From: CAWCUZ01 sp963798795
Lineage (GTDB): Bacteria; Acidobacteriota; Vicinamibacteria; Vicinamibacterales; SCN-69-37
Length of the DNA stretch: 64,000 bases
Assembly: GCA_963798795.1 (NCBI GenBank)
Contig: CAWCUZ010000001.1
Span: forward strand, 2,108,001-2,172,000
Direction of reading: 5' to 3'
Below are positions 17,934 to 27,425 of the stretch, piece after piece (within the stretch, counting starts at the first letter, position 1; every line of letters begins with the position of its first letter). Below the pieces are notes generated by a model, which was not told where the DNA came from, searched no databases, and saw only the letters and a list, made by a program, of their open reading frames with translations. A program made the translations under genes and the position numbers.

Positions 17934-18015
17934 ACATCCAGAGCGGCCCTGCGGACGCAGGGTCCGGCAACCTGCGGGAACCACGCAAGGTGCCTTCGCG
18001 CCCCAACGCGGATGT
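17934..18015 (+). ncRNA. Candidate SAM-family (SAM-I/IV clan) riboswitch leader
   Basis: Features of the SAM-I/IV clan are visible: CCAGAGCGG after a P1 strand (ACATCC 17934-17939, pairing with GGATGT 18010-18015), a hairpin CCCTGC-GGAC-GCAGGG, the signature CGGCAACC, a P3 hairpin TGCG-GGAACCA-CGCA, and AAGGTGCC. The clan senses S-adenosylmethionine and normally controls methionine/SAM genes. Here the next gene is hypothetical. The match is by eye; the short P2 and unusual target leave doubt. Confidence 0.45.
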
Positions 18016-18099
18016 GGCTCGACGCGGTCGAGCAACCGAATGGTTCAGCCGGGCGGCCCCCGGCCTCTGGGTGTTTCCGACTCCAAAGGAGGAAACACC

Positions 18100-19005
18100 G
18101 TGCCCCGAATCAACCAGTACGGAGACGAAATCTGGGACGCCGACGAGCTGGCCGCGGAAGACGCGACCCTGCCGCCGCTCACGCCGGAAGAAGACGCCGA
18201 AATCGAGCGCATCGCCGCGGAGATGCGCCAGGCGGCCGCCGATGCCGACGCGGCCGCCCTTCCGGAACCCGACGACCTGCCCGACGAGCCGCCGCTGCCG
18301 GGCCGCGGCGGACACGGCGAGACCGTGGCCTGCCTTGCCGGCCCTCCGCCCCGCACCCGGCGCACGCCCGTTCACCGACGGCTCCTCTCCGGCGGCCGCC
18401 GGCCCTGGTGGACGATCCTGCTGTCGTGGCGGCACGGCAACCGCACGGGCACCGTGCGGGCCTGCCCGAGCGGCCTCCGGCTCGATGTCGACACGCCCTT
18501 CCGTCTCGGCGTTTCGACCGGACACATACCGCACCTGGTGCTGGGGCACGTTCGATATGTGGAGGATGGCCGGCTGACCGAGTACGGCGTCCGCCGTGTG
18601 CAGGACCTGTTCCACGCGGCGTCGAGGCTCGCCCGGGCGGCGCTCGCCCGCCGCGCCGAGGTGGAACAGGCGCTCGCGGACCTGGCGCGTCGAGCCGCGC
18701 CGTTCGACCTGGCCGCGGAGGACGCCCACGAGCGCTTCCTCCGGGTCCGCCGCGACACCCGCGCCAAGCTGAGGCGCGGCGAAATCGATCAGCACACGGC
18801 ACAGAACGTCCAGCTCCGCCCGGCGCGCGAGGCCTGGACGCGCGCGCGTTCTGCCGCGTGGCAGGTGCGAGACGACTTCGACCGCGAGCTCGGCAACCTC
18901 CTCGGCCTCCACAACGGCTGTGCCTGCTTCGAGACCCAGGACATCGTCGCGTTCCTGCGAGACCACGACGCGCGCGTGCGCACGCGCGAAATGGAGCCGC
19001 GGTGA
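18100..19005 (+). CDS. Hypothetical protein downstream of the riboswitch-like leader
   Basis: 301 residues from a GTG start at 18100, chosen because a strong AAAGGAGG Shine-Dalgarno lies 7 nt upstream. No domain recognised. The N-terminus PRINQYGDEIWDADELAAED is followed by an acidic Pro-rich linker (residues of about 20-75). A compact region comes next (WWTILLSWRHGNRTGTVRAC, PHLVLGHVRYVEDGRLTEYG), then a helical, Arg-rich second half that looks like coiled coil (ALARRAEVEQALADLARRAA, AKLRRGEIDQHTAQNVQL). The stop overlaps the next ATG (TGATG). The next gene begins with a similar motif (N-x-x-GDEI-x-x-AD), so the two may be tandem duplicates or share a leader function. Confidence 0.65.
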   Translation: MPRINQYGDEIWDADELAAEDATLPPLTPEEDAEIERIAAEMRQAAADADAAALPEPDDLPDEPPLPGRGGHGETVACLAGPPPRTRRTPVHRRLLSGGRRPWWTILLSWRHGNRTGTVRACPSGLRLDVDTPFRLGVSTGHIPHLVLGHVRYVEDGRLTEYGVRRVQDLFHAASRLARAALARRAEVEQALADLARRAAPFDLAAEDAHERFLRVRRDTRAKLRRGEIDQHTAQNVQLRPAREAWTRARSAAWQVRDDFDRELGNLLGLHNGCACFETQDIVAFLRDHDARVRTREMEPR

Positions 19006-19212
19006 TGCCCTGGCACAACGCATTCGGCGACGAAATCACCGAGGCCGACGCTGCTCCGGGGCGGGACCATGGCCGTCGCCGGCAATCGCTGGACCCACAA
19101 GCTCTCGACCGTCGACGCGCTCAGCTTCGTCCTGATGACGCAGCGCCGCATCCGGCTGGCGTTCGCCTTCGACAGCCACTTCGCCGCCGCCGGATTCCGA
19201 ATGCTCGGGTAG
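19005..19212 (+). pseudogene. Broken gene: GDEI-motif N-terminus joined to a PIN-domain C-terminus
   Basis: ATG 19005 gives MPWHNAFGDEITEADAAPG, echoing the N-terminus of the gene before it. In another frame from about 19069 the sequence reads KLSTVDALSFVLMTQRRIRL then AFDSHFAAAGFRMLG, the C-terminal end of a VapC-like PIN nuclease including its last acidic residue, stopping at 19212. The two parts are out of frame and most of the PIN domain is missing. It is a deletion remnant of a toxin gene. Confidence 0.6.
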
Positions 19213-19235
19213 GCGGGCGTGGGCGGGAGATTGGT

Positions 19236-19261
19236 CCCCGGGGCTGAAGCCCCGGGACTCC
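19236..19261. repeat. TGAA-loop hairpin repeat, copy 1
   Basis: Stem CCCGGGGC (19237-19244), loop TGAA, stem GCCCCGGG, followed by ACTCC. It is one of five related hairpins in this window. It sits between the PIN remnant and the PIG-L gene. Confidence 0.7.
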
Positions 19262-19349
19262 ATCGCGGGCAGGCCCAGGGGCTCCATCCGAGGGCTCCCG
19301 CGCGGGCTCCAGCCCGGTCGCATATGATCGATGTTTTCGAGGCCCTGAC

Positions 19350-22202
19350 ATGCGTGTGAATCGAATCCTCCGGACGACGGGTGTGGCCGCCGGGCTCGCC
19401 CTGGCCCTGTGCCTGGCGGGACGCGTCGCGGTCCCCACGCTCGAGGCGCAGAATCGCAAGGACTTCTCCATCGTCAGCGAGGACGGGCACGTCGCGCTCG
19501 GACTCGCCATCCGCAAGCTCGACGTCGCGGCCACCTTCCTCCAGGCCCCGGCGCACCCGGACGACGAGACGAACGCGCTGTTTGCGGCGTTCGGCTACGG
19601 CCAGGGCATGCGCGTGATCGACGTCCAGAACAACCGCGGCGAGGGCGGGCAGAACGAGATCGGCCCGGAGCTGTTCCGCGACATGGGCGTGCTGCGCACG
19701 GCCGAGCTGCTGGCCGCGCACCGCATCGACGGCGCCGAACAGTTCTTCACCCGCGCCATCGACTACGGCTACTCCTTCGACCCCAACGAGGTCATCGACA
19801 AGTGGGGCCGCGACGCCATCGTCGCCGACTACGTCCGCCTGTTCCGCGAGCTGCGGCCCGACGTGGTCGTGACGATGAACATCCAGGGCCGCGGCGGCGA
19901 CCGCGCGCACGAGGCCACCACGATCCTGGTCCGCGAGGCCTACGAGGCCGCGGGCGACCCGACGAAGTACCCGGACCAGGCCCGCGACGGCCTCCGGCCC
20001 TGGCAGCCGGCCAAGCTCTATTTCTCCGGCACCGGGATCGGCGGCGGCGGGCGCGGCGGTGGACGAGCCGGCGGCGCGGCGGGCGACCAGACGCGCGTGC
20101 ACGTCGACCGCGTGGACACCTCGACGTACGACCCGCTGCTCGGCCGCACGTACCAGGAGATCGGCGCCGACGCGCGCAGCAACCACAAGTGCCAGGGCGT
20201 GGGCGGTTTGCCGTCAATCCCCGGCGTCGGTGGCGGCCGCGGCGGCGGGCGCGGGGGCGGCCGCGGCGGCGGTGGTGGACGCGCACGAGGGGCCGGCGGC
20301 CCAGGCGCGGCGGCCGGATCGCCGTACACGCTCGTCGACACGACCATCGCCGGCGAGATGGACAAGCCCGACGGCGAGCTGTTCGACGACATCGACGTGA
20401 CGCTCGCCGGTCTCGCGCGGTACGCCGGCGCGACTCCCCCACCGGCCCTGACGCAGGCGCTGGCCGCCATCGCCGACGACGCCGCCCGTGCGAAGCAGGC
20501 GTTCGACGACGGCAAGGACGCCGGAACGGCCGCGCCGATCGAGGCCGGCCTGACGAAGATCCGCGCGCTGCGCGCCGGGCTCCCCTCGATGGGCCTGACC
20601 GACGCGGCGCGCTACGAGATCGACTTCCGCCTCGCGCGCAAGGAGCGTGACTGGCAGGACGCCGCCCTCGCGGCGCACGGGCTGACGTTCCAGGCGATCG
20701 CCAACGACGGCCTCATCGTGGCCGGCCAGCCGATCGGCGTCACGGCGGTCGCGCAGAATCGCGGCGCCACCGACGTGGACGTGACCGGCGTCGAGATCGC
20801 GGGCTTCGAGGCGCCAAGCGCGTGCGCGGCCGGCAGCATCGAGCCGGACGCCGCGTTCTCCTGCTCGTCTTCCGCGACCGTGCCGAAGACCGCGGCGCTC
20901 ACCGACCCGTATTTCACCGACACCTACTGGTCGAACCCGTCCACGCCGGCGCGCTCGTCGTTCGACCCGTCGGTGCCGTTCGGCGTGCCGTTCGCGCCCA
21001 CGCCGTTCCACGTGACGTTCCGCGTGAAGGCGGGCAGCGTGGAGGTAACGAAAGACGTGCCGGTCGAGTACCGCTACGTGAAAGACATCTACTTCGGCGA
21101 CAAGCGGATGGCGCTGAACGTCGTGCCGGCGTTCTCCGTGGCCGTCACGCCCACGCTGGCCATCGTCCCCGCGGCGGCGTCGGCTTCGGCTTCAGCTTCT
21201 TCAGCCGCCAAGCCGGTCGACCGTGAAGTGTTCGTGGCAGTGACCAACGGGACGAAGGACGCGGCCAGAGTGAACGTCGCCCTGCAGGTGCCGGCGGGGT
21301 GGAAGGTGACGCCCGCCACCGCGCCGATCGCCTTCACCACCGAAGACGAGTCGCTTTCCGCGCGCTTCGTCGTGACGCCGCCGGCGGCGGTGAAGACCGG
21401 CGAGTACGCGTTCAAGGCCGTCGTGACCTCGGACGTCACCGGCGCCGAGACGTTCTCTGAAGGCTACCAGGCAATCGAGTACCCGCACATCGAGCGCCGC
21501 CAGGTCATCAAACCGGCCGAGACGACGGTAAAGGCAGTGGACGTGAAGATTGCGCCGGGCCTTCGGGTCGGCTACATCATGGGCGTCGGCGACCAGGTGC
21601 CGCCGGCGATCACCCAGCTCGGCGCCGATCTGACGCTTCTCGGGCCCAACGACCTGGCGTTCGGCGACCTGTCGAAGTACGACGTCATCATGACCGGCGT
21701 GCGCGCCTACGAGCGGCGCGGCGATCTGCGCGCCTACAACCGCCGCCTGCTCGACTACGTGAACGCGGGCGGGACGTTGATCGTGCAGTACAACAAGACG
21801 GAGTTCAACCAGGGCGGGGTCGGCTACGGACCGTATCCGGCACTCGTCAGCAGCAACCGGATCACAGACGAGCACGCGCCCGTGAAGGTGCTGGTGCCGT
21901 CGGACCCGGTCTTCACGTTCCCGAACCGGATCGGGGACGCCGCGTGGGCGGACTGGACGCAGGAGCGCGGGCTGTACTTCATCGGCCAGAAGGACCCGCA
22001 GTACGTGGACCTGCTGTCGATGACCGACTCGTTCCCGGACAACCCCGGCGAGAAGCTCGGCGCGCTGGTCGAAGCGCGCTACGGCAAAGGACGCTGGCTG
22101 TACCTCGGCCTCGGCCTGTGGCGCCAGCTCCCGGCCGGCACGCCGGGCGCGTATCAGATCCTGGCGAACCTGCTGTCGCTCCCGAAGGCGGCCGCCCGGT
22201 AG
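19350..22202 (+). CDS. Exported PIG-L/LmbE family deacetylase with long C-terminal region
   Basis: 950 residues with an N-terminal signal peptide (about residues 1-33). The N-terminal PIG-L domain carries AHPDDE at 68-73, the zinc-binding motif of LmbE-type N-acetylglucosamine deacetylases, and MNIQGRGGDRAHEATTI with the later zinc His. A Gly/Arg-rich insert (residues of about 230-245 and 297-325) interrupts or follows the catalytic domain. The C-terminal half has two beta-sandwich regions and ends in an alpha/beta region (PGLRVGYIMGVGDQVPPAIT, GGTLIVQYNKTEF) resembling a glutamine-amidotransferase-like fold. It probably acts on periplasmic or extracellular glycans. The substrate is unknown. 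No operon partner is seen. Confidence 0.88.
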   Translation: MRVNRILRTTGVAAGLALALCLAGRVAVPTLEAQNRKDFSIVSEDGHVALGLAIRKLDVAATFLQAPAHPDDETNALFAAFGYGQGMRVIDVQNNRGEGGQNEIGPELFRDMGVLRTAELLAAHRIDGAEQFFTRAIDYGYSFDPNEVIDKWGRDAIVADYVRLFRELRPDVVVTMNIQGRGGDRAHEATTILVREAYEAAGDPTKYPDQARDGLRPWQPAKLYFSGTGIGGGGRGGGRAGGAAGDQTRVHVDRVDTSTYDPLLGRTYQEIGADARSNHKCQGVGGLPSIPGVGGGRGGGRGGGRGGGGGRARGAGGPGAAAGSPYTLVDTTIAGEMDKPDGELFDDIDVTLAGLARYAGATPPPALTQALAAIADDAARAKQAFDDGKDAGTAAPIEAGLTKIRALRAGLPSMGLTDAARYEIDFRLARKERDWQDAALAAHGLTFQAIANDGLIVAGQPIGVTAVAQNRGATDVDVTGVEIAGFEAPSACAAGSIEPDAAFSCSSSATVPKTAALTDPYFTDTYWSNPSTPARSSFDPSVPFGVPFAPTPFHVTFRVKAGSVEVTKDVPVEYRYVKDIYFGDKRMALNVVPAFSVAVTPTLAIVPAAASASASASSAAKPVDREVFVAVTNGTKDAARVNVALQVPAGWKVTPATAPIAFTTEDESLSARFVVTPPAAVKTGEYAFKAVVTSDVTGAETFSEGYQAIEYPHIERRQVIKPAETTVKAVDVKIAPGLRVGYIMGVGDQVPPAITQLGADLTLLGPNDLAFGDLSKYDVIMTGVRAYERRGDLRAYNRRLLDYVNAGGTLIVQYNKTEFNQGGVGYGPYPALVSSNRITDEHAPVKVLVPSDPVFTFPNRIGDAAWADWTQERGLYFIGQKDPQYVDLLSMTDSFPDNPGEKLGALVEARYGKGRWLYLGLGLWRQLPAGTPGAYQILANLLSLPKAAAR

Positions 22203-22234
22203 GATCCGCGGCGCGCCGAAGCGCGGGCCGCCCG

Positions 22235-22240
22235 TACAAT
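22235..22240 (+). promoter_or_regulatory. Candidate -10 box (TACAAT) for the bacilliredoxin-like gene
   Basis: TACAAT lies 48 nt before the chosen ATG. No clear -35 box is visible. Confidence 0.3.
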
Positions 22241-22288
22241 GATGCCGTGACCGCGTCCGGCCCCGCGCCCCCAGGGGGATTCCACCGG

Positions 22289-22618
22289 ATGGACACGCTC
22301 GACGACCTGGAGCGCGTCCTCGCGCTCTCGGATGCCGGGCCGGTGCTGCTCTACAAGCACAGCCTGACGTGCGGATCGAGCGCGTACGCCTTCGAGGAAG
22401 TCTCGGCTCTCGCCCAACGGTCGACGCTGCCCGTCGCCATCGCCCTCGTTCAGACCGCGCGAGCGGTGTCCGACGAAGTCGCGCGGCGGTTCGGCGTCCG
22501 GCACGAGTCGCCGCAGGTACTGCTCGTCCAGGGCGGGCGCGTGCTGTGGCACACCTCGCACGCCGGGGTCACGGCGGATCGCATTCTGCAGGTGCTGACG
22601 ACCGTCGCAACGCGCTGA
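22289..22618 (+). CDS. Bacilliredoxin-like monothiol protein (YtxJ family)
   Basis: 109 residues from ATG 22289, chosen for the AGGGGG ribosome-binding site just upstream and for family length. The thioredoxin-fold signature is LLYKHSLTCGSSAYAFEEV, where Cys is the single active-site thiol in the position of the CPxS motif. A later SPQVLLVQGGRVLWHTSHAG contains the cis-Pro loop. YtxJ proteins reduce mixed disulphides with bacillithiol, implying that this organism may use bacillithiol; that is inference. An upstream in-frame GTG at 22247 is possible but less likely. Confidence 0.8.
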   Translation: MDTLDDLERVLALSDAGPVLLYKHSLTCGSSAYAFEEVSALAQRSTLPVAIALVQTARAVSDEVARRFGVRHESPQVLLVQGGRVLWHTSHAGVTADRILQVLTTVATR

Positions 22619-22721
22619 CGACACCGGCGTCGCTCGTCCGGCTGCCGACGCCCTGGCCTGGTTCGAGGGTCGCGCCCAAGGCGGGATCGCATCGTCAGGC
22701 CGAATCTGACACACTTTCCCG

Positions 22722-24329
<1,608 letters not shown>

Positions 24330-24503
24330 AACACATCCCGCCCGCACGGCCGTATTAGGGGGAGAGGCGAGACGCTGGGTGGTCTGCCTCAGCCTGTCCG
24401 ACGGCCGGCGCGATGGCACTCCTCCTCGCTCTCGCGCCGGCGTCGGCGGGCGCCCCCGCCCGGAACGGCCCCCACGCCCGCCTCACCCGGCGAAGCCGCT
24501 GCG

Positions 24504-24938
24504 CTAGGCGTGGGCGTTGACTTCGATGGTCAGCGAGCCGCGGAGGGCGTTCGAAACCGGGCACTTGCCTTCGGCTTCTTTGGCCATCTTCACGAACGTG
24601 GCGGCGTCCATGCCGGTGAGGCCTTCAGCCCTGATGTCGAGTCTGGACGTCGTGATCTTGATCCCGGCGTCGCCCTTGTCGGCGCCGACGGTGCACGAGA
24701 CGTGCAGCGCCTTGGCCGACCCGTTGGCCCGGCCGAGCGCGCCGGACACGACCATCACGTAGCAGGCGGCATGCGCCGCGGCGATCAGCTCTTCCGGCGA
24801 GGTCACGCCTTCCGGCTCGCCGATGCGGCGCACGAACGACACCGGCTGGGTGAAAGCCCCGGATCCGGCTTTGGCGGTGCCCGATCCCTCCATCAGCGTG
24901 CCGGTCCAGTCGACGGTTGCGTGTCGGGAAAACGTCAT
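24504..24938 (-). CDS. OsmC family peroxiredoxin
   Basis: 144 residues, thiol peroxidase of the OsmC/Ohr fold that reduces organic hydroperoxides. The start at 24938 follows a GGAGCAACGACAG leader with a good ribosome-binding site. Typical features: TSPEELIAAAHAACYVMVVS, with the catalytic Cys and preceding Glu, and GKCPVSNALRG with the second Cys. It lies 25 nt downstream of the DUF4203-like membrane gene and could share its transcript. Confidence 0.93.
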   Translation of the reverse strand: MTFSRHATVDWTGTLMEGSGTAKAGSGAFTQPVSFVRRIGEPEGVTSPEELIAAAHAACYVMVVSGALGRANGSAKALHVSCTVGADKGDAGIKITTSRLDIRAEGLTGMDAATFVKMAKEAEGKCPVSNALRGSLTIEVNAHA

Positions 24939-24963
24939 CTGTCGTTGCTCCTTGTCCAGGGGG

Positions 24964-25572
24964 TTAGACCCCGCGTTTCTTCCTGCTCGTCGCCAATTGG
25001 ATCGCCGCGCCGACCATGGCGAGGGCGAACCAGCCGGCCGTGATCCACCAGCGGCCCTGGATCGGCTCCAGCGGATAGAGAATCCACACGTCGCCGGCCG
25101 ACGTGGCGCGACGCGCGGCCGGATCGCCCATGAGCGCCAGGCCGCCGATGATCGCCGTCCACGATCCCAGCAGCGCCGTGCCGAACACCACCACGTAGCG
25201 GACGATCGAGAGCGCCGCCAGCGCGCCCAGCACACAGATGATGACCAGGACGACGGTCGGCGGATCGACGCCGGCGAACTTGTGCCACGCCACGTTGAGG
25301 CCGAGCGCCGCGAGCCCTGCGCCGATCAGCCCGACGGCCACGAAGTACGCCAGCACCATCACCACGGCCCCGATCACGCCGCCCACCAATGCCGAAAAGA
25401 CCATCTGCGTGGTCCCCGTCGGACCGACGAGAGACGAGGCGACGTACGCGCCGAGAAGGAACCCGTAGATGGCGAGGACGGTGCGGAAGAGCCGGTAGCC
25501 CGCGAAGCACGCCAGGAGGCCGCCGATGGTCAGGACGGCCGCCACTGGAACGGCGTACGACGCAGGAAGCAT
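24964..25572 (-). CDS. Multi-pass membrane protein, DUF4203/TMEM198-like
   Basis: 202 residues from ATG 25572. About six or seven hydrophobic segments, with Gly/Ala-rich helices: AVPVAAVLTIGGLLACFAGY, FSALVGGVIGAVVMVLAYFV, VVLVIICVLGALAALSIV. The FAGYRLFRTVLAIYGFLLGA block is what I associate with the DUF4203 domain. Function unknown. It is transcribed divergently from the UPF0104-type gene with only 11 nt between start codons, so the two share one promoter region. Confidence 0.75.
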   Translation of the reverse strand: MLPASYAVPVAAVLTIGGLLACFAGYRLFRTVLAIYGFLLGAYVASSLVGPTGTTQMVFSALVGGVIGAVVMVLAYFVAVGLIGAGLAALGLNVAWHKFAGVDPPTVVLVIICVLGALAALSIVRYVVVFGTALLGSWTAIIGGLALMGDPAARRATSAGDVWILYPLEPIQGRWWITAGWFALAMVGAAIQLATSRKKRGV

Positions 25573-25583
25573 CCGATGATTAT

Positions 25584-26573
25584 ATGCTTCGGACCGTGGA
25601 GCCCTCGCGCCGGCGCACCGTCGTCGGCCTCGCCGCGACCATCCTCGGCGCCGCACTGTTCATCTGGCAGATCCGCAAGGTCGGACTCGACACGCTGCGC
25701 GCCGACCTGGCGCAGGTCGGCGCCGGCTTCCTCGTCATCCTGATTCTTTCGCTGGTGCGGTTCGTCCTGCGATCGATCGCGTGGCGGACCGTGATGGACG
25801 AGCCGGTGTCGCTCGTGCAGGCCACGATGGCGTGGATGATCGGCGACGCCGCCGGCAACGTGACGCCGTTCTCGCTGCTCGCCAGCGAACCCATCAAGGC
25901 GATGTACGTCGGCGGACGGGTGCCGGTGCCGCGCGCCCTCGCGGGGCTCGTCGCCGAGAACCTGTTCTACATCGTCTCGGTCGCCGCGTTCATCATCGCG
26001 GGCGCCGCGGCGATGCTGCTGCGGTTCGACCTGCCCGGCGTGGTCACGGCCATCGGCCAGGTCTCGCTCGTGGCGATGGTTCTGGTCATCGGCGTCGTCC
26101 TCTGGGTGGCCTGGGCGCGGCCGACCGTCGCCAGCGCGGCGCTCGCGCGCTTTCCGCGCCTCGGCCTCGGCCGGTTCATCGGCCTCGTGCGCGAGTTCGA
26201 GGCGTCCGCGTACGGCTTTCTGCGCCAGCGGCCCGGCCGGCTCGCGGTGGTCGTCTTTTGCGAGACGTCGTTCCACCTCTTGAGCTTCGTCGAAGCGATC
26301 TACACCGTGTGGCTCATTACCGGCCGCTGGCTCCCGCTCGACGCGTTCATCCTCGATACGTTCAATCGCGTCGTGAACGTCGCGTTCCGCATGATTCCCT
26401 TCAAGGTCGGCGTCGACGAGAGCGGCTCCGGGTTCCTCGCCGGCGTCATCGGCCTGGGCTCCGGCGTCGGCGTGAGCCTCGCCATCGTCCGCAAAGGCCG
26501 CATGCTCGTGTGGGCCGGCGTCGGCTTTGCCGCCATGGCGGAACGGATTCGACGACCGCCGCCGCCTCGATGA
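25584..26573 (+). CDS. Lysylphosphatidylglycerol synthase/flippase-like membrane protein (UPF0104)
   Basis: 329 residues from ATG 25584. Multi-pass inner-membrane protein with the family pattern: VVGLAATILGAALFIWQIRK, then LRFVLRSIAWRTVMDEP, GDAAGNVTPFSLLASEPIKA (the conserved core motif), and a C-terminal PFKVGVDESGSGFLAGVIGL. Relatives include the transmembrane half of MprF and hopanoid or lipid-export proteins of the HpnL type. A lipid flipping role is inferred. Divergent partner of the DUF4203-like gene. Confidence 0.85.
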   Translation: MLRTVEPSRRRTVVGLAATILGAALFIWQIRKVGLDTLRADLAQVGAGFLVILILSLVRFVLRSIAWRTVMDEPVSLVQATMAWMIGDAAGNVTPFSLLASEPIKAMYVGGRVPVPRALAGLVAENLFYIVSVAAFIIAGAAAMLLRFDLPGVVTAIGQVSLVAMVLVIGVVLWVAWARPTVASAALARFPRLGLGRFIGLVREFEASAYGFLRQRPGRLAVVVFCETSFHLLSFVEAIYTVWLITGRWLPLDAFILDTFNRVVNVAFRMIPFKVGVDESGSGFLAGVIGLGSGVGVSLAIVRKGRMLVWAGVGFAAMAERIRRPPPPR

Positions 26574-26652
26574 GGCCTGGACACCGGACCGCTCGCCGAC
26601 ATCCGCAGCTTCGCCGCAACGGACCGCTCCGATACGGCGTTCGGCCCTGCGG

Positions 26653-26675
26653 GGCGGCGGCCTGAAGCCGCCGCC
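26653..26675. repeat. TGAA-loop hairpin repeat, copy 2
   Basis: Stem GGCGGCGGC, loop CTGAA, stem GCCGCCGCC. Its stem sequence differs from the other copies but keeps pairing. It lies between the UPF0104-type gene and the DUF305 gene. Confidence 0.6.
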
Positions 26676-26715
26676 TGCGTCTGCCCGGTGTCGGCGCACC
26701 TCGCACCCAACCCGC

Positions 26716-26721
26716 TATAAT
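26716..26721 (+). promoter_or_regulatory. -10 box (TATAAT) of the DUF305-LVIVD operon
   Basis: Perfect TATAAT 38 nt upstream of the DUF305 ATG. The -35 region is poorly conserved. Confidence 0.5.
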
Positions 26722-26759
26722 CCCCCTCTGCGCCCCGGTCGCGGGCGCGCCAGAGCGCC

Positions 26760-27425
26760 ATGTCATTGAAGATTGTGTCCGTTGTTCTCGTCGGCGTCGG
26801 CGTCGGTGTCGCGGGGGCGACGATGGCCGCCTCGGCGCCGCAGCGGCAGGCGGGGCCGCCGCCGGTGGTCAAGCCGGGCGCGCCCGGAAAGCCGAGCACG
26901 GTGCTGCCGGCGGGCGAAGCGCCAAACCTGCCGGTACCGAAGGCCTCGGCCGCCGACATCACGTTCATGCAGGGGATGATCGTCCACCACGCGCAGGCCG
27001 TCGAGATGGTCGCGCTGCTGAAGACGCGCACCAACAGCAAGGACATGCAGCAGCTCGGGCACCGGATCGACGTGTCGCAGACCGACGAGATCCGGATGAT
27101 GCGTCGCTGGCTCGAGGCGCACGGTGCGGCCGCGCCCGATCCGATGTCGCACGACCACATGGCGATGGGCATGGGGATGATGCCCGGCATGCTCACGCCG
27201 GAACAGATGACGACGCTCGCCGGTGCGAAGGGCGCGGCGTTCGACAGGCTCTTCCTGAAGGGCATGATCCAGCACCACGGCGGCGCGCTGGTGATGGTCA
27301 AGGACCTGTTCGACGCGCCGGGCGCCGCGCAGGACGCCGACATCTTCGACTTCGCCTCTCACGTGGACGCCGACCAGCGCATGGAAATCGTCCGCATGAG
27401 CCAGATGCTGAGGGCCATGCAATGA
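26760..27425 (+). CDS. Exported DUF305 protein
   Basis: 221 residues with a signal peptide (about 1-25). Two DUF305 repeats, each with a His pair and Met-rich surroundings: FMQGMIVHHAQAVEMVALL and FLKGMIQHHGGALVMVKDLF, plus MSHDHMAMGMGMMPGM between them. DUF305 proteins (for example CopM) bind copper in the periplasm. Metal binding here is inferred from the His/Met content. The stop overlaps the ATG of the LVIVD gene (ATGA), so the pair is a translationally coupled operon. Confidence 0.9.
   Translation: MSLKIVSVVLVGVGVGVAGATMAASAPQRQAGPPPVVKPGAPGKPSTVLPAGEAPNLPVPKASAADITFMQGMIVHHAQAVEMVALLKTRTNSKDMQQLGHRIDVSQTDEIRMMRRWLEAHGAAAPDPMSHDHMAMGMGMMPGMLTPEQMTTLAGAKGAAFDRLFLKGMIQHHGGALVMVKDLFDAPGAAQDADIFDFASHVDADQRMEIVRMSQMLRAMQ

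Noticed and set aside
17391..17934. Overlapping open frames on both strands right of tRNA-Asn
   Set aside because: They mirror the nested inverted repeat and have no recognisable domain or start signal.
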